The notes under the pieces are model-generated. The model made no database searches and was not told where the DNA came from. It saw nothing but the letters and a program-made list of their open reading frames with translations. The position numbers and the translations under genes are program-made. A DNA stretch of 14,075 bases, from NCBI GenBank assembly GCA_937880805.1, contig CALGRR010000108.1:1-14075 (forward strand). The letters are read 5' to 3'. Positions 6,117 through 11,865 of this stretch are shown here, piece by piece; position 1 is the first letter of the stretch; each line of letters begins with the position of its first letter. Source of the stretch: an uncultured Clostridia bacterium (GTDB lineage Bacteria; Bacillota; Clostridia; Oscillospirales; Acutalibacteraceae).

Positions 6117-8381
6117 TCATTCCGTATAAAGTGTAACAGGGCCATACAGTCCGCCTGATACAGAGTCTTTGGTGTATTCAAGCTCGGCTTCAAAATAAGG
6201 AGAAAGCTCTTTGATACTCCATTTATCAAAATAATCGGTGTGTAAGTACCAATTTGCCGATGTGTTGGTTACAACTATTTTCAGCTTGTTTTCTTTCTGA
6301 AGCAAGCCTGCAGGTATTTTCAATCTGTAAGGCGGCAAAAGAGCATTTCCAAGCAGTTTGTCGTTGAGATATACTTGAGCTGCATAACAAACAGCACCGA
6401 GATCGATTTCACCTTCTTTTCCGATCTTTTCGGTTGGAAGTGTGAATTCAGCTTCATAAACGCCGCTGCCCGAATAAGCACTACCGAGCAGACAAGACCA
6501 ATCGCCAAGGGTTACAGGAACTGCTTTATCGGAATGATTTATATTACCAAATCCGTCTTCATTGCAAACAAGTTCGTTTTCTTTTCGGAACATAAACCCG
6601 CTTGTGATATCGAATCTGTTTTTAAATTCTTTTTTATTCTCTGCGTCAAATGTTTCGTCTGTCAGCAATACAACAGCCGTTTCACCTGTGGCAAGAGAAA
6701 TGTTCAGAACTCCGTTTTCGGCTTGCAGGTGCTGTAATTTACCGCTTTCAAGATCAAGCAGATAACCTTTTGATGACGGGAGATGGACACAGAACATATT
6801 ATTTTTCTCCGATTCGTTGAAAAGAATAAAAATTTCTGCGTTCTCTGCTTTTCTGTGCATTGCACGTAAGCCGACACCGTCAACTTCAACTACAGGCTTA
6901 AGAGCAGAAAGTTCATATAAAACTTTTCCGCCACAACCGATGAATTGATTTAATGATTTTTGCGTAGATTCGGGAATATAAGCACCTTCGGGAATGATGA
7001 TGTTTTTATATTTCGCTCTGCCGATATGAATAAAGCCATCGATTATTTCTGCACTCTGTATAACGTCATCATCAACAATATCAAAATCAACCGTCATATC
7101 TTCGAGCTTTCTTCCGAGATCATCAAATTCTTTTGCAACGGTTTCGGAATTGAGCCTGCCTTGAAAATCAGAAACGGGATAATACAGTGCGGTTTCGCAA
7201 ATGCGTTCACCGAGAGAAGATATATAAGACAAGTGTTCCGTATAGCGGTTGAACTGACCGAGATAATGGTAATACGGCTGATTCTCCGTAAAAATCGGAA
7301 GCTCCTGCGCAAGAAGCTGACCTTTTCGTCCAAGAGGGAAGTTAAACGGATTGAAAATGTTTATTCCTCTTACAGCCTGATAACCTATGGTATATCTCAT
7401 CATATCATAAGTAAGTCCGGGACCCGCAACACCGAAAACCTCGCTCATTGCAAGCTTTGTGCCGTTCTGTGCGGCTGCAGACGAAGCATATCTGGGGAAA
7501 AATCCGTTGTAAGCATTCATATCATCTTTGATTTTCGCTTTGGTTTCAGGGTAAATCTGACGCCATATAACATCTATTCCGGGAATATCAAAGCATCTTA
7601 AAGCACGCATCAGATTGTAGTTTCCACCACCGTTCATACATCCGTCGGGGCTGTGGTCTTTATCAAGATGCCCCGTAAAAGCAAAGCCGTTTTCGTTTGC
7701 CCATTTTTTGCAGGTAAGCAGATAATTTTCGCAGAATGCATGACTGCATAAATCATACCAACGGCGAAGAATATGAACGTTTTCTTCTGTTGGTTTTTCT
7801 TTGTTTTCAATAAGCGGAAGATACGGCAATATTGATTCGCCGTAAATCTGTTCATATTTATCAGCCAAATCTTTGTTGAACGGATTCAACGGTGCTTTCG
7901 GTTCATCGGTAAATACAGCGGTGAATTTATGTGTTGACGATAAATATTTTTTGTGGGTGATTTCAATAAAATATTCCGTTGCATCTCTGTTGAGCAAATC
8001 GGGATAATTGCCGCCCGAAGAATATTCGGGATGGTCTTTAACAACCTTTCCGCATGCACCGCCCGACGGCCAACCGCCCTCATCATAAATCCAGCACTTC
8101 ATTCCCTGTGAAGCTCCCTTGTCAATTGCATAAGCACAAAGTTCAAAGAATTCTTCGGAAAGATAGTCGGGCGAAAGATTTGTGGGCATACTGTCGGGTC
8201 GGAAATCCTTCGGTTCGGGAAGAATATAGAACGCACGTATACCAAGCCTCTGCATTTCGGCAAGCTGTTCATCTATAATTTCACGGGTACAGATATCGTT
8301 CCACACCCAGATATATACGGGGGCATACGAAACATCGGGAGATATGAAACTGTTCAAATTAAATTTATCATTATTATTCAT
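6117..8381 (-). CDS. Cytoplasmic GH106-like glycoside hydrolase
   Basis: 754 residues with no signal peptide. The N-terminal half looks like the barrel of the GH106 alpha-L-rhamnosidase superfamily: VYIWVWND (22-29), an EMQRLGIRAFYI segment (42-53) and CWIYDEGGWPSGGACG (96-111), then FTDEPKAP (157-164) and MSEVFGVAGPG (312-322). Acidic residues E101, E160 and E314 are candidate catalytic or substrate residues (inference from family pattern). A C-terminal beta-sandwich, about 630-715 (GSGVYEAEFTLP, QVYLNDKLLG), resembles sugar-binding jelly-roll domains. The segment between HPEY (117-120) and PDLLN (127-131) is very short; many relatives carry an extra beta-rich insert there. ATG 8381 follows AAAGGTGTG. 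The gene lies 19 nt after the transporter, so it probably hydrolyses an imported rhamnoside or related glycoside. Exact substrate unknown. Confidence 0.75.
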   Translation of the reverse strand: MNNNDKFNLNSFISPDVSYAPVYIWVWNDICTREIIDEQLAEMQRLGIRAFYILPEPKDFRPDSMPTNLSPDYLSEEFFELCAYAIDKGASQGMKCWIYDEGGWPSGGACGKVVKDHPEYSSGGNYPDLLNRDATEYFIEITHKKYLSSTHKFTAVFTDEPKAPLNPFNKDLADKYEQIYGESILPYLPLIENKEKPTEENVHILRRWYDLCSHAFCENYLLTCKKWANENGFAFTGHLDKDHSPDGCMNGGGNYNLMRALRCFDIPGIDVIWRQIYPETKAKIKDDMNAYNGFFPRYASSAAAQNGTKLAMSEVFGVAGPGLTYDMMRYTIGYQAVRGINIFNPFNFPLGRKGQLLAQELPIFTENQPYYHYLGQFNRYTEHLSYISSLGERICETALYYPVSDFQGRLNSETVAKEFDDLGRKLEDMTVDFDIVDDDVIQSAEIIDGFIHIGRAKYKNIIIPEGAYIPESTQKSLNQFIGCGGKVLYELSALKPVVEVDGVGLRAMHRKAENAEIFILFNESEKNNMFCVHLPSSKGYLLDLESGKLQHLQAENGVLNISLATGETAVVLLTDETFDAENKKEFKNRFDITSGFMFRKENELVCNEDGFGNINHSDKAVPVTLGDWSCLLGSAYSGSGVYEAEFTLPTEKIGKEGEIDLGAVCYAAQVYLNDKLLGNALLPPYRLKIPAGLLQKENKLKIVVTNTSANWYLHTDYFDKWSIKELSPYFEAELEYTKDSVSGGLYGPVTLYTE

Positions 8382-8400
8382 TGTTCACACCTTTGTTGTT

Positions 8401-9579
8401 TCAGACATTATCATCGTATTTGCCTTGCTTTTTCAAGCGATTGACAAAACACCTCAACGCAATAACCATTGCAACATAAAGCACGGCAAGCAGAACGGGA
8501 TAAATCTTTATTCCGAAAAATCCGCTGATAAGACTTACTGCTGGAGGAGCAAGCATAACACCGATATATGCAAATGCTATCTGTGAACCCATAATCGACT
8601 GCGACACTTCTTTTCCAAAATTATGAGGCGTAAGATGAATCATATTCGGATAAATTGAGCCGTTGCCCAAGCCAATCAGGAACAAACCGATAACAGAAAC
8701 TGCACCGTGCAAGGGAAGAAGCATAATTGCAACAGCAGGAGCAAGAATGAATGTGCCGATGCCGATACGTTTCCAAGTGCTGATTTTATTGGAAATCAAA
8801 CCCGAAACGAAACGTCCTATTGACATTCCGACATAATAGACTGTCAACGCAAGTGCACCGTGTTCTGCCTCAAATCCTTTTTCCGAAACAAGATATGTGC
8901 TTCCCCATACTCCGCAGGCATATTCGATTGCATTTGTAGCAAGCATAATTATCCACACAAGCCGAACATCCGCCTTTTTTGCCATCTGTAAAAGAGTAAG
9001 GCTTATCTCTTTTTCTTCTTCTGTTTCTTTGGAAGAAGATGTCTTTTTCCAAAGCGGAACGGAGATAATCAGCAATATTGCGATAACCGCCTGAACATAA
9101 AAAGCATAGCGGTAACCGCCGCGCCAACCAATGTTACTTAATGCCTGCGACATAAGATAAGGGCTGAGCGATACTCCCACACCGTAAAAACAATGCAGGA
9201 AATTCATGTGGCTTGCTTTAAAATGCAGAGCAACATAATTGTTAAGTCCCGAATCAATCGCGCCTGCGCCGAGACCGAGAACAACAGCAAGCGGAATCAT
9301 AAACAAAAAAGACGGTACAAATGAAAAGCCGATCAATGAAGCCGCAGTCATAGCCGTGCTGAAAGCAGTAACCTTTGCAGTTCCCAATTTATTTAGTATT
9401 CTTGCGCTGAACATACTTGATAACACGGTACATCCCGAAATGAGAAATGTTATAATGCTTACCGCTTCAACGGGAATATTCAGTTCTGTATGTATGGCAG
9501 GCCATGCAGAGCCGATAAGCGAATCGGGAACTCCAAGACCTATAAATGCAATATATATAACAACCAATAAAAAAGCCAT
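8401..9579 (-). CDS. MFS transporter, sugar-symporter type
   Basis: 392 residues, almost entirely hydrophobic, with the expected two six-helix halves joined by a charged loop (KKTSSSKETEEEKEISL). The opening GLGVPDSLIGSAWPAI and the second-half YYVGMSIGRFVSGLI are reminiscent of FucP/GlcP-type sugar:H+ symporters of the major facilitator superfamily. The frame is open from TTG 9591, but ATG 9579 is chosen because GGAGG lies 5 nt before it. It is followed 19 nt later by the GH106-like hydrolase, so the two likely form an uptake and cleavage pair for a small glycoside. Substrate is inferred from the neighbour only. Confidence 0.82.
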   Translation of the reverse strand: MAFLLVVIYIAFIGLGVPDSLIGSAWPAIHTELNIPVEAVSIITFLISGCTVLSSMFSARILNKLGTAKVTAFSTAMTAASLIGFSFVPSFLFMIPLAVVLGLGAGAIDSGLNNYVALHFKASHMNFLHCFYGVGVSLSPYLMSQALSNIGWRGGYRYAFYVQAVIAILLIISVPLWKKTSSSKETEEEKEISLTLLQMAKKADVRLVWIIMLATNAIEYACGVWGSTYLVSEKGFEAEHGALALTVYYVGMSIGRFVSGLISNKISTWKRIGIGTFILAPAVAIMLLPLHGAVSVIGLFLIGLGNGSIYPNMIHLTPHNFGKEVSQSIMGSQIAFAYIGVMLAPPAVSLISGFFGIKIYPVLLAVLYVAMVIALRCFVNRLKKQGKYDDNV

Positions 9580-9600
9580 AAAAGCCTCCAAAGAATTAAC

Positions 9601-9639
9601 TCGACAAATTCGAATTTATCGAACTATCCAACATGTTGG
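9601..9639. promoter_or_regulatory. Two adjacent palindromes upstream of the transporter-hydrolase pair
   Basis: Positions 9601-9622 form a 22-bp palindrome (TCGA-yAAATTCGAATTTr-TCGA) with a single mismatched pair. Positions 9628-9639 form a perfect 12-bp palindrome, CCAACATGTTGG. Both lie between the VOC gene and the MFS start, immediately upstream of the RBS. No convincing -35/-10 pair was found here, so the sites may control read-through or a weak internal promoter. The regulator is not identifiable. Confidence 0.5.
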
Positions 9640-9652
9640 GATTTACCAAACA

Positions 9653-9678
9653 GAGTTACATAAACTGAATTGTAACTC
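9653..9678 (-). other. Hairpin over the VOC stop codon
   Basis: GAGTTACA (9653-9660) and TGTAACTC (9671-9678) form a perfect 8-bp inverted repeat with a 10-nt loop spanning the stop codon of the VOC gene. On the - strand it is followed by TGTTTGG, so it is at best a weak terminator or an mRNA-stability element between VOC and MFS. Confidence 0.35.
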
Positions 9679-10006
9679 CGGCAGGATCTTTGGCAAAGAA
9701 GAAGCAAATCTGCGGCATGGGGGATATCATTTCCGACACTTCATATCCTTTTTTCATCAGTGTTTCTCTCATTTTTACCACATCGTCCGTTTTGTAGCCC
9801 ATAGACAAAAATTGATTTCCGCTGTTTTCGGCATCAGGTCTATCGATAATTTCAATAGGCATCCCGCCCTCATTATCACTTAAAAATACGATATGTCGTC
9901 CCATTCCGTTCATTTCATGTTGAATAGAAAGACCGATGATCTCTTGATAAAATTTGATTTCCTCATTGAAATTTTGAGTTTGAATGGTTATGTGCATCAT
10001 TTTCAT
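9656..10006 (-). CDS. VOC-superfamily (glyoxalase/dioxygenase-fold) small protein
   Basis: 116 residues forming one vicinal-oxygen-chelate module pair. It opens with MHITIQTQNFNEEIKFYQEI and IGL, the usual first strand plus helix, continues with GRHIVFLSD and PIEIID, and ends with FFFAKDPAGVTIQFM. H5 and E52 are at positions commonly used as metal ligands; the final strand has Gln (Q115) where Glu is common. Such proteins act as glyoxalases, isomerases, dioxygenases or antibiotic-binding proteins, and the sequence does not decide between them. RBS AAAGGAG lies 10 nt before ATG 10006. It is 61 nt after the DUF3784-like gene and 76 nt before the MFS gene on the same strand, probably one loose operon. 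Confidence 0.75.
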   Translation of the reverse strand: MKMMHITIQTQNFNEEIKFYQEIIGLSIQHEMNGMGRHIVFLSDNEGGMPIEIIDRPDAENSGNQFLSMGYKTDDVVKMRETLMKKGYEVSEMISPMPQICFFFAKDPAGVTIQFM

Positions 10007-10048
10007 AGTGGACAGTCTCCTTTAACTTCCTATTTTTTGAACTTTTTG

Positions 10049-10068
10049 ACAAATTGGAGTTTTCCAAT
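10049..10068. promoter_or_regulatory. Dyad between the DUF3784-like and VOC genes
   Basis: ATTGGA-GTTT-TCCAAT (10053-10068) is a perfect 6+6 inverted repeat that touches the stop codon of the DUF3784-like gene. With the preceding GACAAATTGGA it partly resembles the palindrome at 9601-9622. It could be a weak hairpin (- strand, followed by TTTG) or a divergent member of the same operator family. Confidence 0.3.
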
Positions 10069-10385
10069 CAGAAAACACCGTTATTATATTTTTTTTGCAC
10101 GCAAAAAATGCAGATAAATCCTATTATCAATCCAACAATCAATACTGCAACCGCAATCAAGGTAATCTTTTCCGAATCTCCCAACAAACTTACTATTCCG
10201 CTGAGCAAAAGTGCCGTTGAGATAACAAACATAGCTTTTCCGAAAGATTTTCCGTATGCGGATTTATCAGTAACGTTTGTTTGATGATAATCATGAATCA
10301 AATTGGTTTTTCCCCAATATATTGCAACACCAATCACAACAAAAAGTACCGCTGTCAAAAACATAATTATCGAATATGTAATCAT
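10068..10385 (-). CDS. Small three-helix membrane protein, DUF3784-like
   Basis: 105 residues with three likely membrane segments (about 4-23, 52-68, 74-95). Between the first two is a soluble loop, GKTNLIHDYHQTNVTDKSAY followed by GKSFGKAMF, which resembles the GxxNLIxGYN...K pattern of DUF3784 proteins of Firmicutes; this is pattern memory, not a search. The C-terminus (CVQKKYNNGVF) is basic and probably cytosolic. ATG 10385 follows AGAGGTAAC. A consensus-like promoter lies about 36 nt upstream, making this the first gene of the - strand cluster leading to VOC, MFS and hydrolase. Function unknown. Confidence 0.65.
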   Translation of the reverse strand: MITYSIIMFLTAVLFVVIGVAIYWGKTNLIHDYHQTNVTDKSAYGKSFGKAMFVISTALLLSGIVSLLGDSEKITLIAVAVLIVGLIIGFICIFCVQKKYNNGVF

Positions 10386-10420
10386 AATGTTACCTCTGCA
10401 AATTCTTTTTTATCAATCTC

Positions 10421-10449
10421 ATTATAATTCCCTGCGATTATTTTTGCAA
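10421..10449 (-). promoter_or_regulatory. Sigma-A-type promoter of the DUF3784-VOC-MFS-hydrolase cluster
   Basis: TTGCAA (10449-10444) and a perfect TATAAT (10426-10421) are separated by exactly 17 bp on the - strand, placing the transcript start near 10414, about 29 nt before the ATG at 10385. Confidence 0.7.
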
Positions 10450-10518
10450 CTCTTGAATTATGTCACCAAAAGTGATGGTTGTATAAATATATGAGCCGTA
10501 TTCCGAAGTAACAAAGCG

Positions 10519-10572
10519 GATTAACGATTTGAATTAACGAAATCGTTAATTCTTCGTGTAAATCGTTGATTC
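10519..10572. repeat. Array of four related half-sites (GATTAACGATTT type)
   Basis: GATTAACGATTT (10519-10530) and GAATTAACGA (10531-10540) run forward; AATCGTTAATTC (10541-10552) and AATCGTTGATTC (10561-10572) run inverted. ATTAACGATTT (10520-10530) pairs perfectly with AAATCGTTAAT (10540-10550), and GAATTAACG with CGTTAATTC forms an alternative nested hairpin. The array lies 70-120 bp upstream of the - strand promoter at 10421-10449. It may be a multi-operator or the edge of a mobile remnant. Confidence 0.5.
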
Positions 10573-10575
10573 TGT

Positions 10576-10655
10576 AAGCAAAAGACTGCACGGGAAGTAC
10601 CCATGCAATCTTTGCTGTTTCTGTATCAAACGCCTGAAACCGTTGATATGTAAGG
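10576..10655 (-). repeat. 80-bp dispersed repeat, copy A (contains terminator-like hairpin)
   Basis: Aligns without gaps to 13943-14022 at about 66 of 80 positions. It contains a long hairpin (arms about 10579-10595 and 10601-10615, with G-U pairs and one bulge) and a near-invariant 20-nt block at the other end (10634-10655, beginning CTGAAACCGTTGATATG on the + strand). Read on the - strand, the conserved block directly follows the stop of a gene remnant and the hairpin comes next. Confidence 0.75.
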
Positions 10656-10658
10656 GGG

Positions 10659-10775
10659 TTACTCCAACCGTTTCTCTAAATCCAACATAGCGGAAATGTA
10701 GTTTTCTGACTGTGTCAATGTTGTCTGTAACGGGTCAATTTTTTGGATCGATATGGTTAAATTGTTAGTATATGT
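10659..10775 (-). pseudogene. Gene remnant, C-terminal 38 codons of an unknown protein
   Basis: A frame bounded upstream by an in-frame TAA (10778-10776) and ending at TAA 10661-10659. Its last part reads as a plausible protein end (TTLTQSENYISAMLDLEKRL), but there is no usable start codon or RBS in the open stretch. It sits immediately before copy A of the 80-bp repeat, just as the broken abrB-like gene sits before copy B. Family not recognised; it could be chance. Confidence 0.3.
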
Positions 10776-10831
10776 TTACAAACACAAAATATTCACGAAA
10801 CTACTTAACCTTTTAAATCCAGTTTCTGTTT

Positions 10832-10866
10832 TAACAAAAAAGAAACCGTCTTTCGACGATTTCTTT
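10832..10866 (-). terminator. Rho-independent terminator of the SDR gene
   Basis: On the - strand AAAGAAATCGTC pairs over 12 bp (one U-G) with GACGGTTTCTTT around a GAAA tetraloop, followed by TTTTTTGTT. It lies about 95 nt past the SDR stop codon. Nothing else is seen between 10867 and 10961. Confidence 0.85.
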
Positions 10867-10961
10867 AGATTGATATTAAGTCTGTTTAAGATTTGCCGGC
10901 GTATATTATATGATAAACGATATAAAAACACTGGCGCGACACTTTAAAGTTAAACTCATTT

Positions 10962-11747
10962 TTAATCAACTTTTTTTCCGATTTTGGCGACAAATCTTTT
11001 GAACTTGCCTCTTTCAAGTGCAAGGTAAACACTTTTTATTGGTGGACAAATTGTGAAAAGCACGCCCGAAAGAGTGAAAAGGAAGCTGGGATTGACGCTC
11101 TTTTTACCCTTTTCGATACCCTTGACCATCTTCTTTGCAACCGTTTTCGGGCTCTGCACAGGGAACGGTCTTTCAAACTCAACCTCATTTGCGGTTGCGA
11201 AGAAGTTTGTGTCTGTTGCGATGGGATAAAGGCAGGTGAGTTTCACATTCTTCGGCATTTCAAAACGGATTCCCTGCTGGAAACCCTCCATTGCAAATTT
11301 TGATGCGGAATATGTAGTAAATCCGGGCATTGCCATTTTGCCGATTGCCGAAACGGTTATGCAGAAATGTCCCTTTCTGCCGTTGAGATGACGCACGAAT
11401 TTCTGATATGAATATATGGGAGAATAAACATTGGTTTCAAACATTCTTGCCGTTCTGTCCCAATCGGTGTAATCCATCAGTTCATAGTAGGGATAACCTG
11501 CGTTGGCATAAAAAATATCAATCTTGCCGAAAAGCTTCTTCGCCTTGTTGAATATCAGGTCAACATTTTCCTGCGATGAAACGTCACAGACAAACGGAGT
11601 AACGTTATCGGAAAATTTATCCATATTGTTGCAGTTAATATCAACGGCAAGTATTTTATTGGATTCTTCAGCCGCAAGGATTTTGAGAACTTCAAGACCT
11701 ATACCGCTGTCTGCACCTGTAAGAACGATTTTTTTATTTTTAATCAT
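10962..11747 (-). CDS. Classical short-chain dehydrogenase/reductase with a hydrophobic C-terminal segment
   Basis: 261 residues, normal for classical SDRs. The cofactor motif TGADSGIG lies at 10-17, with D36 at the end of the second strand (ILAVDIN), suggesting NAD(H) preference. The NAG motif is at 82-84, and the catalytic residues are N106, S133, Y146 and K150 (YSASK). After the fold, a hydrophobic stretch (PSFLFTLSGVLFTI, about 219-232) and a basic tail (RGKFKRFVAKIGKKVD) suggest peripheral membrane association. ATG 11747 follows AAGGAGAG at good spacing. It is divergent from an OYE-type reductase across 118 bp, so both may act on the same hydrophobic alcohol or ketone substrate (inference). 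A hydroxysteroid or bile-acid dehydrogenase is one possibility that the sequence alone does not establish. Confidence 0.9.
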   Translation of the reverse strand: MIKNKKIVLTGADSGIGLEVLKILAAEESNKILAVDINCNNMDKFSDNVTPFVCDVSSQENVDLIFNKAKKLFGKIDIFYANAGYPYYELMDYTDWDRTARMFETNVYSPIYSYQKFVRHLNGRKGHFCITVSAIGKMAMPGFTTYSASKFAMEGFQQGIRFEMPKNVKLTCLYPIATDTNFFATANEVEFERPFPVQSPKTVAKKMVKGIEKGKKSVNPSFLFTLSGVLFTICPPIKSVYLALERGKFKRFVAKIGKKVD

Positions 11748-11776
11748 AATATCTCTCCTTGTCAGAGTATATATCT

Positions 11777-11805
11777 ATGATATTATATATTCATCTCTGT
11801 GTCAA
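11777..11805 (-). promoter_or_regulatory. Promoter of the SDR gene
   Basis: A perfect TTGACA (11805-11800) is 17 bp from TATCAT (11782-11777) on the - strand, about 30 nt before the SDR start. The surrounding stretch 11764-11799 has an imperfect dyad (CAGAG...CTCTG arms) that could be an operator. Confidence 0.65.
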
Positions 11806-11813
11806 TAAAACGG

Positions 11814-11848
11814 TTGCGTTTTCTGAACAAAAATGATAGAATTTGTTC
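11814..11848 (+). promoter_or_regulatory. Promoter of the flavin reductase with a TetR-like dyad operator
   Basis: TTGCGT (11814-11819) and TAGAAT (11837-11842) are 17 bp apart. GAACAAA-N10-TTTGTTC (11825-11848) is a perfect 7+7 dyad covering the spacer, the -10 box and the predicted start, a position suited to repression. The arm spacing resembles TetR-family sites, but no regulator gene is in the window. Confidence 0.6.
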
Positions 11849-11865
11849 GAAAGGAATGATATGCT

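Noticed and set aside
6960..7601. 213-codon + strand frame opposite the hydrolase
   Set aside because: Antisense to a well-supported gene with recognisable motifs; no RBS and no plausible protein family.
9239..9883. 214-codon + strand frame across the MFS and VOC genes
   Set aside because: Spans two real - strand genes and the regulatory palindromes between them; no RBS or family signal.
10080..10120. Possible second promoter for the VOC gene (TATAAT within an A-rich stretch on the - strand)
   Set aside because: The matching -35 region is poor, and A/T-rich runs make chance -10 boxes likely.
10753..10947. 64-codon + strand frame with basic, hydrophobic residues
   Set aside because: No ribosome binding site, low-complexity composition, and it overlaps the clear - strand terminator at 10832-10866 and the gene remnant on the other strand.
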